Source of the DNA: Acidimicrobiia bacterium
Lineage (GTDB): Bacteria; Actinomycetota; Acidimicrobiia; Acidimicrobiales; Poriferisodalaceae
Direction: 5' to 3'
NCBI GenBank assembly: GCA_022820925.1
Contig: JAJEEO010000007.1
Coordinates: 124,001 to 188,000 of the forward strand
Length of the DNA: 64,000 nucleotides
Shown: one piece after another, positions 34,487-43,860 of the stretch
Position numbering within the stretch: position 1 is the stretch's first letter
Layout of the letters: each line of letters opens with the position of its first letter
Position numbers and translations under genes: made by a program
The notes under the pieces: generated by a model
Told to the model about the DNA's origin: nothing
Database searches by the model: none
What the model saw: only the letters and a program-made list of their open reading frames with translations

Positions 34487-35254
34487 TCAGCGGCTGGCGT
34501 GCTCGATCAGCCAGTCGAAGCAGGGATCCGACAGTGCGCCGGTCATCAGCTCGGGATGCCATTGCACGGCGACGACGGGCAGATCAACATGCTCGAACCC
34601 CTCGATGATGCCGTCGGGGGAGTGGGCGGTGGCGACGTAACCCTCGCCGAGCCGGTCGGCGGCTTGGTGGTGCAGCGAGTTCACGGCCAGCTCGGGTCCG
34701 TACATCCGGCGCAGCTCGCTGCCGGGGGCAGTGGTGACGAGGTGGGGCGTGGCATCAGCGGGTACGTCGGTGCGTGCGTGGTCCGGCAGGTCGAGGTGCA
34801 GCGTGCCGCCGGCAGCAATCGTCAACAGCTGTGCACCTCGGCAGATGCCCAGCACCGGATGATCGGCGGCGAGGGAAGCGTCGAGCATCGCCAGCTCGAA
34901 TGCGTCGCGCAGCGGGATCTCCTCGCCTCCATTCAGCGCATCGGCAGGGGTGTCGAACGCGCTGCCGGGGATGCCGGCCGAGGGGTCGATTGATCCGGGT
35001 TCCAGCCGGTCGGCGTACAGGCACGTGGCGATGTCCTCGCCTCCGGTGAGCAGCAGGCCGTCGAGGTGCGCCGCCAGCTCCTCCGGATCGGCGTCGAGCG
35101 GCAGGAACACGGGAATGCCGCCGGCTGCTGCCACGTCTCGGGCGTACGCGCTGATGTAGATGTCGACGTCGATCTCGGCGAAGACCGGCGGGAAGCCGCC
35201 GATGCGTGAGCCCTTGCGTCGTCGGCCCACGACTCCGATCAGCGGTTTCGGCAC
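34487..35254 (-). CDS. class I glutamine amidotransferase-like hydrolase (peptidase C26/PuuD family)
   Basis: A 255-residue protein of the gamma-glutamyl-GABA hydrolase type. The oxyanion loop is LLLTGGEDI (67-75), the catalytic Cys is C138 in GICRGAQLL, and the His-Glu pair is in VVAVQWHPE near residue 232. PuuD-type enzymes split gamma-glutamyl amides formed during polyamine breakdown. No other puu gene is nearby, so the precise substrate is open. Its 3' end faces the luciferase-like gene with a 25-base gap. Confidence 0.9.
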   Translation of the reverse strand: MPKPLIGVVGRRRKGSRIGGFPPVFAEIDVDIYISAYARDVAAAGGIPVFLPLDADPEELAAHLDGLLLTGGEDIATCLYADRLEPGSIDPSAGIPGSAFDTPADALNGGEEIPLRDAFELAMLDASLAADHPVLGICRGAQLLTIAAGGTLHLDLPDHARTDVPADATPHLVTTAPGSELRRMYGPELAVNSLHHQAADRLGEGYVATAHSPDGIIEGFEHVDLPVVAVQWHPELMTGALSDPCFDWLIEHASR

Positions 35255-35397
35255 CCGACCACCCTAGGTGGGCACCTAGGGGCGTCCTCTGCTGATCGAC
35301 GGGCAGGTGTACGCAAGTACCGTCGGATCCGTGGTGGCACAGTGCTCAGATCGGCGGACCGCCGTGCGCCGGGGCACGGCACCTGAACGGTCGCGTT

Positions 35398-37086
35398 GTG
35401 CCTGCTGAGCGCAGCGACGGTGTGGTGGTCGTGCCCTTGGAGACTCTGGACAGCGGACCGGCGGCTGGCGGGGACCCGCCCCCTGCCGGCCGATCCCAGA
35501 GGCGTTGGTGGCTTGCGGCAGCGGTCGTTGTTCTGCTCGTTGCCGCTGTGGCGGTCGGATCTCAGTTGGGTTCAGATACGTCCAGCGACGACGCCGAGAC
35601 GGCCGACGACGTTTCGGAACCGGACGCCGACGGAGCGTCGCCTGATCAAGCAGACATGGCGGAAGTGCCGGCCGCGGATTCGGTGCCAGCATCCCAACCC
35701 GATCCCGACCCCGCAGACAACGAACCGGCAGATCCAGGTACGGGTGGGGAACTGTCAGAGGCGTTCGGCGAGCCCGAGCACCCGGTGTCCGGTGTCGAGC
35801 CCTACATCCCGAGCCGAGTGCGGCCCGCCGATCTCGGCCCGCCTGCGGAGGTGTGCCTGGGAACGCTGCCCGCCTATCGCATCCAGCTTCCGCTGCGATT
35901 CGCGAGCAGCAAGCCCGACGCCATCGATCACGTGTCGTGGTCGCCGGACTGCCGGCGCATGGTGTTCCGGGTCGGCGCCGCGTTGTGGACAGCCGACGGC
36001 GACGGCACCGGGGACATGCCGTTCCTGACGGCACAGCACGGGCTCAGCGATCCGGCATGGTCGCCCGACGGCGAGTGGATCGCGTTCTCCCAAGACGCAA
36101 TTGTCGAGGCGGAACGGACAAGTCACATTCTCATCGTCCGGCCCGATGCGCTCGGCCTCACCCAGATCACCGATGGTGTGGTGCTTGACCGCGACCCGGC
36201 CTGGTCACCTGACGGCGAGCGGCTGGTGTTCTCCCGGCGGGCACGGGTGTCGGGGGACGATGGTGACGGCGAGTTCGACCACTACATCGTCGCAGTGGAC
36301 ATCGCGACCGGCGACGAGCAGGTGCTTGCTTCCGGCGTCGGGCCCGACTCGCGACCGTCGTGGTCGCCCGACGGCGAGCTGCTCACCTATGGCTCGGGCA
36401 TCACGCTGACGGCGCTGCGCTTGCGAGACGGCTCGGCGCGGGTCATGCTGGCCGATGCGGCCGGGCAGGGTGCAGCGTGGTCGCCCGATGGCTCACGGGT
36501 CGCAGCGTTCCGCCACTGGCACGACGACCGGACGATGATCGTGGTCAGCGACCTGCCGGGGCTGTATCCGGGCGACGAGCACGTGATCGAAGTGGAGGGA
36601 CTCAAGCCCTTCTCGCCGAGTGCGGCGCCGAGTTTGCAGTGGAGCGCTGACAGCCGACGCGTCTTCTTCTACGCCGCGAACCCGCCCGGCAGCCACTGGG
36701 CGTACTCGATCGTGGTGCCTGAACCGGCGCGCCCGCCCGAGTACTGGGCAGCGCTGGTCACCGTCGAGGACATGCTGGGAGAAGCCGGGTACAGCGAGGT
36801 CAGCGCACAGCACTCAGTCGACGTCGAAGCTGAGTTCGTGGTGAGGGGCCGCACCGCCACGACGACGGTCGAGGCATGGGTCGCATTCGAACGCACCGAA
36901 CCACGAGGCTTCTTCGACGCCATCGACAACCCCCACTCAGACATGCCCGCCATCACTCGCGGCGATGACCACAACGGCGTCTGGTTCACCTGCAACAACC
37001 TCTACGGCGAAGTGCTCGCCCGGTCGCTGCAACAGGCCGACGCCCTGGCCACCACCCTGAAACCAGCCCTCTGCCCCGCCAGTTAG
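35398..37086 (+). CDS. membrane-anchored TolB-like beta-propeller protein
   Basis: A 562-residue protein with a short cytoplasmic head, one membrane helix (about 38-54), an acidic Asp/Ala/Pro linker of about 100 residues and an exported propeller. Six repeats with the PD40 signature are visible (SWSPDCRRMVF, AWSPDGEWIAF, AWSPDGERLVF, SWSPDGELLTY, AWSPDGSRVAA, QWSADSRRVFF), suggesting a six-bladed TolB-type propeller. A C-terminal domain of about 120 residues contains two Cys and is not recognised. GTG 35398 is used; TTG 35396 is in another frame. The neighbour at 37223 is also an exported membrane-anchored protein, so the two may act together in the envelope. Confidence 0.85.
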   Translation: MPAERSDGVVVVPLETLDSGPAAGGDPPPAGRSQRRWWLAAAVVVLLVAAVAVGSQLGSDTSSDDAETADDVSEPDADGASPDQADMAEVPAADSVPASQPDPDPADNEPADPGTGGELSEAFGEPEHPVSGVEPYIPSRVRPADLGPPAEVCLGTLPAYRIQLPLRFASSKPDAIDHVSWSPDCRRMVFRVGAALWTADGDGTGDMPFLTAQHGLSDPAWSPDGEWIAFSQDAIVEAERTSHILIVRPDALGLTQITDGVVLDRDPAWSPDGERLVFSRRARVSGDDGDGEFDHYIVAVDIATGDEQVLASGVGPDSRPSWSPDGELLTYGSGITLTALRLRDGSARVMLADAAGQGAAWSPDGSRVAAFRHWHDDRTMIVVSDLPGLYPGDEHVIEVEGLKPFSPSAAPSLQWSADSRRVFFYAANPPGSHWAYSIVVPEPARPPEYWAALVTVEDMLGEAGYSEVSAQHSVDVEAEFVVRGRTATTTVEAWVAFERTEPRGFFDAIDNPHSDMPAITRGDDHNGVWFTCNNLYGEVLARSLQQADALATTLKPALCPAS

Positions 37087-37222
37087 CGCAACGGGTCGCT
37101 GGGACCGGTCGCGGACGCCAGACTGCCGCGCCCTCGGCCCGGCCGGGTTGCCGACTGTTGGGGGTTGCGGCGCGGTATACCCGAGGTTGCTGGCATTTGG
37201 ACTGACAGGGGCCGCTGCGCGC

Positions 37223-38230
37223 ATGACGAACCGATTTGTTGCCGTTGTGGCGTTCTCGGCGCTTGTGCTGTCGGCGCTGTCGCTGTTCGTCGCGTTGGGT
37301 GCAGTAGACGACGAGACACCGGCGGCATCAACGGCTCCGGCGGAGACCCCGGTTCGGACTGATGCCGACGACGGCCGCGATGCGGAAGTGCCCACAGCGA
37401 CCGAAGCCACTGGCGCGGTCTCCACCACTCCAGCAACCGCGCCGCTGGTGACGGCAGCCCCGGCGGTGACCGCCGCCGAACCCGCCTGGCCGACCGCTTC
37501 GACCGTGCCTGACGACTCGTTGCCGGGCACGCCGGCAGCGTTCGGCCCAGCGAAGGGCACTCGGCTCGGCGTCATCGGCGTCAACCACGACGATTGGCTC
37601 AACCTGCGCGAGGTGCCCAACGGGACCGTCGTGGCGACCCTGTTGATCCGCATCGGCAACTCTGCGGCGGAAGGCCCGTCGCTGCTGGTGCAGGAGCCCG
37701 ACGCCGTGGGCCACGTCGCAACGCTCGACATAGCGGGGCTGATCGCGACCGGTCGTACACGCGATCTGGCGACGTCCACCTGGCACGAGATCCAAGCCGG
37801 TCCGGTAGTCGGCTGGGCGAGCAGCAACTTCCTGGCGCCGCTGGCACCGCAGGCGGCGCGAGACGTCACCGAACAGGTCGTCGACGCTGCGGGAGAGGTG
37901 CTCGAGACCGACACGCTGACCGAGCTCGCCGGCCTCGTCGTCGCCCAGTTCGCATCCACCGCCGACCCGCAGTCGCGCGTCCGGACCGTCGCGCCGCCCA
38001 GCGTGTTCGAAGGCGTGGCGGAGGTGACGATCGACGTCGTCGGGCAGCCGGACGATTCGGTGCGCGGCTTCCGGCTGGCCATCGCCGCGGACGCCGCCGG
38101 TGACTGGTCGGCTGCTGCGGCTGACGGAGACATCGCGGCCGACGCGGGGCCGTACACCCTGCGCAGCGTCTCGGTCACGCCGCTGTGCTACAGCCATCGG
38201 GGCGTCAGCGACGACGGCCGCTGCAACTGA
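37223..38230 (+). CDS. membrane-anchored exported protein with SH3-like domain
   Basis: A 335-residue protein: N-terminal membrane helix (about 5-25), a Thr/Ala/Pro-rich linker to about 105, then an SH3b-like segment with DDWLNLREVPNG and the closing VVGWASSNFLAPL typical of bacterial SH3 domains. A second domain of about 110 residues ends with two cysteines (PLCYSHRGVSDDGRC), probably a disulfide. Bacterial SH3 domains often bind cell-wall peptides. The start at 37223 places the membrane helix at the N-terminus; the earlier in-frame codon at 37148 does not. Function unrecognised. Confidence 0.78.
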   Translation: MTNRFVAVVAFSALVLSALSLFVALGAVDDETPAASTAPAETPVRTDADDGRDAEVPTATEATGAVSTTPATAPLVTAAPAVTAAEPAWPTASTVPDDSLPGTPAAFGPAKGTRLGVIGVNHDDWLNLREVPNGTVVATLLIRIGNSAAEGPSLLVQEPDAVGHVATLDIAGLIATGRTRDLATSTWHEIQAGPVVGWASSNFLAPLAPQAARDVTEQVVDAAGEVLETDTLTELAGLVVAQFASTADPQSRVRTVAPPSVFEGVAEVTIDVVGQPDDSVRGFRLAIAADAAGDWSAAAADGDIAADAGPYTLRSVSVTPLCYSHRGVSDDGRCN

Positions 38231-38303
38231 CGCCGGGGCGCGGCGCAGGCCGTGGGAGAATCGGGCCGCGCCGCCAGCACGGCGGGATCTCGGGGGTGCC
38301 GCG

Positions 38304-38741
38304 ATGAGTGATTCGGCCGGGACTGCAGCGGGGCCAGAGGCCTCGGGTCACTGCCTGTGCGGCGCCGTGCGCTACGAGGTGCACGGACCGATCCGGCAGG
38401 TGTGGAACTGCCACTGCTGGCGATGCCGGCGCTGGACAGGCCACTTCATGGCGGCGTCGGGATGCAGGCGCGCCGATCTGCGGCTGATCTCGGATGCCTC
38501 CCTGGCGTGGCACCACCCGGCCGACGATCCCAACGTGGCCTATGGCTTCTGCAGCGAGTGCGGCGGGTCGCTCTTCTGGAAGGTGATCGAGGGCCCGGCG
38601 GATCAGACCGACGACATCGCCATCTGCGCTGGCACGCTCGACCTGCCCTCGGGGCTGCGCACCGAGCGGGCGCTATTCGTCGACGACGCTGCCGACTATC
38701 ACGTGCTCGACTCCGCAGTGCCCGGCTGGAGCCGCGAGTAA
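38304..38741 (+). CDS. GFA-family zinc protein
   Basis: A 145-residue protein of the glutathione-dependent formaldehyde-activating (GFA/CENP-V) fold. Zinc ligands appear in order: C17-x-C19 (CLCGAVRYE), C36-x-C38-xx-C41 (CHCWRCRRW) and C83-xx-C86 (CSECGG). In Paracoccus the founding member was proposed to help S-hydroxymethylglutathione form. Most actinobacteria lack glutathione, so a thiol-adduct or unknown role is more likely here. ATG 38304 follows GGGGGTG; the frame upstream from 38100 overlaps the previous gene. Confidence 0.88.
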   Translation: MSDSAGTAAGPEASGHCLCGAVRYEVHGPIRQVWNCHCWRCRRWTGHFMAASGCRRADLRLISDASLAWHHPADDPNVAYGFCSECGGSLFWKVIEGPADQTDDIAICAGTLDLPSGLRTERALFVDDAADYHVLDSAVPGWSRE

Positions 38742-38837
38742 GCGGGCGGCGGACGATCCTGCGAAGCCGTAGACGACGCCGTCGATCTCGCCTGGCTCAG
38801 CGCTCAATCCCTCCGGCCCGAAGCCGGCCACGGTTCT

Positions 38838-39557
38838 TCAAGGATCAACGGCGGCCCTCGACGCGTCGAGCCGGGAGTCGGGCGTGCGGTGGGCGAGATT
38901 CGCGACGGCAGTGGGCGTGGGGATGCCCTCGGTGAGATCGGCGGCGGGGGTGGGCAGCTCGAAGCGTGTCGTCAGCGGTACCACGCCCGCCCACCAGTTG
39001 CCGGCCATGTCCTCGGCGTCGTCGACGGGGTCGCCGGCGCGGACCTTGGCCGACGCCTCGGCCAGCGGCAGCTCCAGCACCAGCGTTGCTCGCAGGTCCT
39101 CGGCACTTGGCGGTCGGGAGGCGTCCCAGTTGGCCACGATGTGGTCGGTCACCAGCTTGAGGGCCCGTTCCTTGGCAGCGGCGTCGGTGATCCGGCGGGC
39201 GAGGCCGCGCACCACCACGCAGCGGAAGTTCATCGAGTTGTGGAACGGTGTGCGGGCCATCACCAGACCGTCGAGGTGCGTGACGGTCACGCAGATCTCG
39301 GTCCCCTCGCCCGAATTCAGCAGGTGGTTGGCCAGCGCACCGTGCAGGTAGAGGTTCTCGTCGTCGCGGCCGTAGGCCATCGGCAGCACCAGCGGCCCGT
39401 CGGGCGTGTCCACGCCGACATGGGCGATGAGTCCGGCGTCCAGGATCTCCCGCACGTCGTCGCTGCCGTAACGGCCCCGCTCGGCCATCCGCCGCAATCG
39501 CGTTCGGTCCGACGGTGCCTGCGAACTGTTCTGTGATGTCTCCGTTGCTGTGCTCAC
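38838..39557 (-). CDS. pyridoxamine 5'-phosphate oxidase-like FMN protein
   Basis: A 239-residue protein with the split-barrel FMN fold: RMAERGRYGSDDVREILDAGLIAHVG, then DGPLVLPMAYGRDDENLYLHGA, then MNFRCVVVRGLARRI. This matches the NimA/PPOX-like subgroup rather than true PdxH. Members bind FMN, F420 or heme. The GTG at 39557 (STATETSQNS after the start) is chosen because the frame above it to 39692 overlaps the upstream oxygenase gene. The ribosome site is weak. It lies 85 bases downstream of the 2-oxoglutarate oxygenase gene on the same strand. Confidence 0.85.
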   Translation of the reverse strand: MSTATETSQNSSQAPSDRTRLRRMAERGRYGSDDVREILDAGLIAHVGVDTPDGPLVLPMAYGRDDENLYLHGALANHLLNSGEGTEICVTVTHLDGLVMARTPFHNSMNFRCVVVRGLARRITDAAAKERALKLVTDHIVANWDASRPPSAEDLRATLVLELPLAEASAKVRAGDPVDDAEDMAGNWWAGVVPLTTRFELPTPAADLTEGIPTPTAVANLAHRTPDSRLDASRAAVDP

Positions 39558-39642
39558 GCCCGCACGGTACGCCGAACGACACGGCACATCACGCTGATTT
39601 TGCGAACCTGCGGCGAAGCGGCGTGACTGGCGCCGGCGGCGA

Positions 39643-40560
39643 TCAGTCGAGCAAATCGTCCTCGCGGACACGGCGACGCTCGGCTTCCTCATGCTCGGGC
39701 AGGATCCGTCCGAAGAGCTGCCGGGTGCGCACGACCCGTCCGATCACGCCCGGCTGATGGGTGTAGGCGAAGATGGCGGCGTGGCGGGGCTGCGACGCCG
39801 CCGCCACCCGGGTCACGCGGTGCAGCGAGTAGCGCCCGCGGAAGATCTGCAAGTCGCCTGGTTGCAGATCAAGGGTGTGCACGCCTTCGCGGCCGCCCCG
39901 AAGCAGGTTCCCGACCGCCTCGAAGCCCTCGTCGTCGGCGGACCGCACTGCAGGCGCGTACTCGAACAGTCCGCCATCGTCGGCCGGCTGCACCAGCACG
40001 GTCACGGCGAAGTCGTTGGTGTCGAAGTGCCACGGGAACTGCTGACCCGGATCCAAGATGTTGGCCGTCAATCCCGCCAGCGGATCGTCGTAGCAATGCA
40101 GTTCGTCGATCTCGAGGCAATCGGCAAGCAGGCGGCACACCGAAGGGGCTCGAAACAGCGTGTCCATCGCGCAGACCGCCGGCCAGGCGTCTCCGGGGAT
40201 GAAGCCGCTCGAACGCTCGGTGAAGGTGTTCACCGCATGGTCGTCGCTGAAATCGGGATTGACTTCGGTGTGGAAGTACGGGTTGATGACCTGCGACGAG
40301 AAGTGCGTTCTCGGCTTCGCAGCAGTGATCTCGTCGTTGAGCAGGCGCACCGCAGCCGGGGTGACGAATTCCTTCAGCAGCGCGCAGCCGTCCGAGCGCA
40401 GACCCATGCGAGCTGTCTCGACTGCTCGCCAGTAGGCAGCGTGGCGCGCATCGCCCGGGTGCAGGTCTCGCCCACTCAGCGGGTAGCGCTCGGAGTCGAC
40501 GAGGCCGTCCACGGTGATCGGCTCGTCAGAACGGGGCGGGCTCTCGCTGGTCATGCTCAT
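39643..40560 (-). CDS. Fe(II)/2-oxoglutarate-dependent oxygenase, phytanoyl-CoA dioxygenase-like
   Basis: A 305-residue oxygenase. The iron triad is readable: H178 and D180 (PWHFDTNDFAV) and the distal H247 followed by R248 (SLHRVT), the Arg being the likely 2-oxoglutarate anchor. The family hydroxylates or otherwise oxidises small molecules or acyl chains. It lies four bases downstream of the dehydrogenase at 40565 and upstream of the PPOX protein, all on the minus strand, so the three probably form an operon. Start ATG 40560; a second ATG at 40554 is equally possible. Confidence 0.87.
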   Translation of the reverse strand: MSMTSESPPRSDEPITVDGLVDSERYPLSGRDLHPGDARHAAYWRAVETARMGLRSDGCALLKEFVTPAAVRLLNDEITAAKPRTHFSSQVINPYFHTEVNPDFSDDHAVNTFTERSSGFIPGDAWPAVCAMDTLFRAPSVCRLLADCLEIDELHCYDDPLAGLTANILDPGQQFPWHFDTNDFAVTVLVQPADDGGLFEYAPAVRSADDEGFEAVGNLLRGGREGVHTLDLQPGDLQIFRGRYSLHRVTRVAAASQPRHAAIFAYTHQPGVIGRVVRTRQLFGRILPEHEEAERRRVREDDLLD

Positions 40561-40564
40561 CTCG

Positions 40565-41473
40565 CTACGCCTCCCAGTGCGGGACCCAGTCGCCGTCGAG
40601 CCGCAGCGACAGGTCCGCGTCGTCTTCGATGCGGCGCGCCACGCTCAGTTCGGGTGCGTCCATCCCGTAGCGCTCGGCTGCTCGCTCGAAGGCGCGCCGC
40701 GCCGCTGCGGTCATCGGCAGGTCAGCCCCGACGGTGGTCTCCAGCTCGGCCACCAGCGCGAGATCCTTCACGCACAATTCCAGTGAGAACGACGGGTCGT
40801 AGTGCCCGGCGAAGATGCTGGGCGCGTCATGGCGGGCCACGAAGCTGTCGCCCACGCTGGCCTTGATGGCCTCCCAGAGGTCGCCAAGTTCGACGCCGTT
40901 GCGCACCCCGACGGCGAGGCCTTCTGCCAGTGCAGCGGCGCCGACGAACCACAACTGGTTGGTCACCAGTTTCGTCACGCAGCCCGTGCCAAGCTCGCCG
41001 CAACCGATCACGCGCCCGAGTCGTTCCAGCACCGGGCGCACACGCTCGACTGCTTCGGGCTCGCCGCCTGCGAAGAGGGTCAGCGTGCCGTTGCGGGCCC
41101 CGTCCACGGCGCCCGTGACCGGCGAGTCCATCACCGCGACTCCCTCAGGAGCCTCGCCCGCCAGCCGCCGGATCAGCTCGGGGCGGCTGGTGGTGAGGTC
41201 GACCCACGTCGATCCTGGCGGCAGCGCCGCGAGCGCACCGGCGTCGCACATCACCGCCTCGACATGGGACGGCGCGGGAAGCGACGTCAACAGCACATCC
41301 ACGCCAGCAGCTGCGTCGGCGGCCGATCCCGTGGCGGCAGCACCAGCACCTACGGCAGCCTCGAGCGCGTCGGGGTTCACGTCGAAGGCCTTGACCGGGT
41401 GGCCGGCACCCGACAGGCGAGCGCACATCGGCCCGCCCATCGTGCCCAATCCGATGAATCCGACCGTCTCCAT
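40565..41473 (-). CDS. 3-hydroxyisobutyrate dehydrogenase-family NAD(P) oxidoreductase
   Basis: A 302-residue beta-hydroxyacid dehydrogenase. The N-terminal Rossmann motif is FIGLGTMGGPM (6-16), the substrate motif DSPVTGAVDGARNGTL (116-131) corresponds to the family pattern DAPVSGG, and the catalytic Lys is K168 (TKLVTNQ). It may oxidise 3-hydroxyisobutyrate, a valine breakdown product, or a related hydroxyacid. The ATG at 41473 matches the family N-terminus METVGFIG; the frame to 41578 is longer than needed. It is first in an apparent three-gene minus-strand unit with the oxygenase and PPOX genes. Confidence 0.9.
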   Translation of the reverse strand: METVGFIGLGTMGGPMCARLSGAGHPVKAFDVNPDALEAAVGAGAAATGSAADAAAGVDVLLTSLPAPSHVEAVMCDAGALAALPPGSTWVDLTTSRPELIRRLAGEAPEGVAVMDSPVTGAVDGARNGTLTLFAGGEPEAVERVRPVLERLGRVIGCGELGTGCVTKLVTNQLWFVGAAALAEGLAVGVRNGVELGDLWEAIKASVGDSFVARHDAPSIFAGHYDPSFSLELCVKDLALVAELETTVGADLPMTAAARRAFERAAERYGMDAPELSVARRIEDDADLSLRLDGDWVPHWEA

Positions 41474-41616
41474 CGCCGCCACATCCTCGCTGCCGCGCCT
41501 TGCTCCAAACACTAGTGTTTGTTCGGTTGCCGAGTGAGCCCCGTTGAGGCTCCCCGGAACGACCAGACACCCCCCCACCTAGGATGACCGGCGGCCAGTC
41601 GACGAGGGGGAGTGCC

Positions 41617-42849
41617 ATGAAGTTCGGGATCTTCTACGAGCTGCAGCTGCCGAGGCCGTGGAACGACGACTCCGAGTTCGTCCTGTTCCAGCAGGCGCTC
41701 GACCAGATCGAGCTCGCCGACAAGCTCGGCTACGACTACGCATGGGAAGTCGAGCACCACTTTCTGGAGGAGTACAGCCACAGCTCGGCGCCCGAGGTGT
41801 TCCTGGCGGCGGCCAGCCAGCGCACCAAGAACATCCGGCTCGGGCACGGCATCGTGCAGCTGCCCACCAACCACCCCGCCCGCGTCGCCGAGCGGGTCTC
41901 CACGCTCGACATCGTCAGCGGCGGCCGGGTCGAGCTGGGCATCGGCGAGGGGTCCTCGGTGACCGAGCTGCACCCCTTCGACCGCCGATTCCGCGACAAG
42001 CGCGTCGTGTGGGAAGACGCCGTGCGCTGCCTCATGCCGATGTTCCAAGAGGTCAACCACAGCTACGACGGCGAGATCTTCAAGTTCCCCGCCCGAAACG
42101 TGGTGCCGAAGCCGTACCAGAAGCCGCACCCACCCCTGTGGGTGGCGTGCAGCCAGCTCGACACGATCGTCATGGCAGCCCAGCGAGGCATGGGCGCGCT
42201 GGGCTTCTCATTCGTGTCCGCCGACGCTGCCCGAGCCTGGGTGAACGCCTACTACAACAACTACCTCAACCACCTCGACCTGCTGTGCGACTACCAGACC
42301 AACCCCGGCGTGGCAGTCGTGAGCCCGTTCATGTGCGCCGAGACCGACGAGGAGGCCCAGGCCAAGGCCGAGGGCTGGACGTTCTTCCAGTTCTCGCTCG
42401 TCTTCTACAACTCCCACGGGCCGGTCGAGCCGGGCTCGGTCAACCTGTGGGACGAGTACCAGGAATGGAAGAAGTCGCCGAAGGGCCAGAAGGCCAGCAA
42501 CAACGTCGGCCTCGTGGGCTCACCAGACACCATCCGCCGCAAGCTCGAGATGTACGAGGACGCCCACGTCGATCAGCTCATCCTGCTGAACCAGGCCGGC
42601 AAGAACACTCACGAGGACATCTGCTCCAGCCTCGAGCTGTTCGCCGCCGAGGTCATGCCGGAGTTCCACGAGCGCGACGCCGAGCACCAGGACTGGAAGT
42701 CAGCAGTGCTGGCCGGCGACATCGTCCTCGACGACATCGACACCGACCTGTTCCAGGTGATCACCAACCAGACGCCGGTGGAGAAGCGCGAAGAGATCGA
42801 GCGCAAACAGCGCGAGGCCCGAGCCCGCCAAGCGGTCGGGCTCAGCTAG
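41617..42849 (+). CDS. luciferase-like (LLM) flavin/F420-dependent oxidoreductase
   Basis: A 410-residue paralogue of the protein at 24896. Both have EVEHHFLEEYSHSSAPEVFL, the FPARNVVPKPYQKPHPPLWVACSQ-type block and the QAGKNTHEDIC/QAGRNRHEDIC segment. Here the middle is GHGIVQLPTNHPARVAERV and the C-terminus is a long charged helix. A strong ribosome site (GAGGGGGAG) precedes the ATG. Enzymatic activity is expected to depend on FMN or F420; the substrate is unknown. The haloalkane dehalogenase gene converges on it with a 37-base gap. Confidence 0.9.
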   Translation: MKFGIFYELQLPRPWNDDSEFVLFQQALDQIELADKLGYDYAWEVEHHFLEEYSHSSAPEVFLAAASQRTKNIRLGHGIVQLPTNHPARVAERVSTLDIVSGGRVELGIGEGSSVTELHPFDRRFRDKRVVWEDAVRCLMPMFQEVNHSYDGEIFKFPARNVVPKPYQKPHPPLWVACSQLDTIVMAAQRGMGALGFSFVSADAARAWVNAYYNNYLNHLDLLCDYQTNPGVAVVSPFMCAETDEEAQAKAEGWTFFQFSLVFYNSHGPVEPGSVNLWDEYQEWKKSPKGQKASNNVGLVGSPDTIRRKLEMYEDAHVDQLILLNQAGKNTHEDICSSLELFAAEVMPEFHERDAEHQDWKSAVLAGDIVLDDIDTDLFQVITNQTPVEKREEIERKQREARARQAVGLS

Positions 42850-42886
42850 CCGCCGGCTCAGCGACGGTGCTGGACCAACCGCTGGC

Positions 42887-43765
42887 TCAGCGGTTCTGGA
42901 GCCAGTCGGCGATCGCTTGGCCGATCTCGTCGGGGCTGTCTTCCTGGCAGAAGTGATTGCCCGCGACGGTCACCTCGGTCTGGTTCGGCCAGGTGCGGCA
43001 GTACTCGAGCTGCGGGCCGTTGAGAATCGCGCCCGGATCGGCGTTGACCAGCAGCTTCGGCACGTCTGAGCCCGACAGCCACTCGCCGTAGTCGGTCACG
43101 ATCTGAGTGACGTCGGCCGGCTCGCCCTCGATCGGGATCTGGCGGGGCCACGTGAGGGTGGGACGCCGGTGTTCGGGCTCGACGAACGGGCGCCTGTACT
43201 CGTTCATTTCCTCGTCGGACAGCTTGCGTATGATCGATCCGGGCAGCACCGCTTCGACGAACAGGTTCTTGGTGATGACCATCTCCTCGCCTGCGGGCGA
43301 GCGGAAGCCCTGGAAGATGCCGGCTGCCGCTTCAGGCCACTCCGCCCAGCTCATCGGCCGCACGATGGCCTCCATGTAGCAGAGGCCGCCGACACGATCG
43401 CGGTGCCGGTTGGCCCAGTCGAACCCGAGCGCCGATCCCCAGTCGTGGATCACGAACGTGATGTTGTCGCCGAGATCGAGCTGGTCGAGCAGCCCGTCGA
43501 GGTACTCGCGGTGCTCGACGAAGCGGTACGAGTCGGGTCCGGTGTCGTCGAGCTTGTCCGAGTCGCCCTGGCCGATCAGGTCCGGCACGATGCAGCGTGC
43601 GTGCGGCGAGACATGGGGCACGATGTTGCGCCACAGGTACGACGAGGTCGGGTTGCCGTGCAGGAACACCACCGCGTCGCCCGAGCCGGACTCGTGGTAC
43701 GCCATGCGCTTGCCGTTGACGGTGGCGTAGGACTTGGACAGCGGTTCTGCAGAGATGGGGGCCAT
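42887..43765 (-). CDS. dhaA: haloalkane dehalogenase
   Basis: A 292-residue alpha/beta hydrolase matching the DhaA/LinB subfamily. Halide-binding N38 is in [15 protein letters not shown], nucleophile D108 and halide-binding W109 in [15 protein letters not shown], acid E132 in [15 protein letters not shown], and catalytic H271 in AGNHFCQED. This complete set supports cleavage of carbon-halogen bonds in haloalkanes to alcohol and halide in the cytoplasm. Luciferases from Renilla share the fold, but the residues fit dehalogenases. It follows the YceI gene on the same strand after a 113-base gap that contains two overlapping hairpins. Confidence 0.92.
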   Translation of the reverse strand: MAPISAEPLSKSYATVNGKRMAYHESGSGDAVVFLHGNPTSSYLWRNIVPHVSPHARCIVPDLIGQGDSDKLDDTGPDSYRFVEHREYLDGLLDQLDLGDNITFVIHDWGSALGFDWANRHRDRVGGLCYMEAIVRPMSWAEWPEAAAGIFQGFRSPAGEEMVITKNLFVEAVLPGSIIRKLSDEEMNEYRRPFVEPEHRRPTLTWPRQIPIEGEPADVTQIVTDYGEWLSGSDVPKLLVNADPGAILNGPQLEYCRTWPNQTEVTVAGNHFCQEDSPDEIGQAIADWLQNR

Positions 43766-43860
43766 CGGTGTTCCTCAGTGCTGTAGGGGTTCAGCCAGGT
43801 CGGCGCCTCATCATGCCCGCGCCGTCACGGCGATGCACAGACGCTGAAGCACGGCGCAGG

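Noticed and set aside
36937..38178. 413-residue minus-strand frame
   Set aside because: Ser/Thr/Ala-rich shadow of the SH3-like protein gene; the plus-strand frame has a membrane helix and a domain.
24896..42849. Luciferase-like genes as evidence of bioluminescence
   Set aside because: There are no luxCDE genes, and the proteins match the broad oxidoreductase family, not light-producing LuxA/LuxB.
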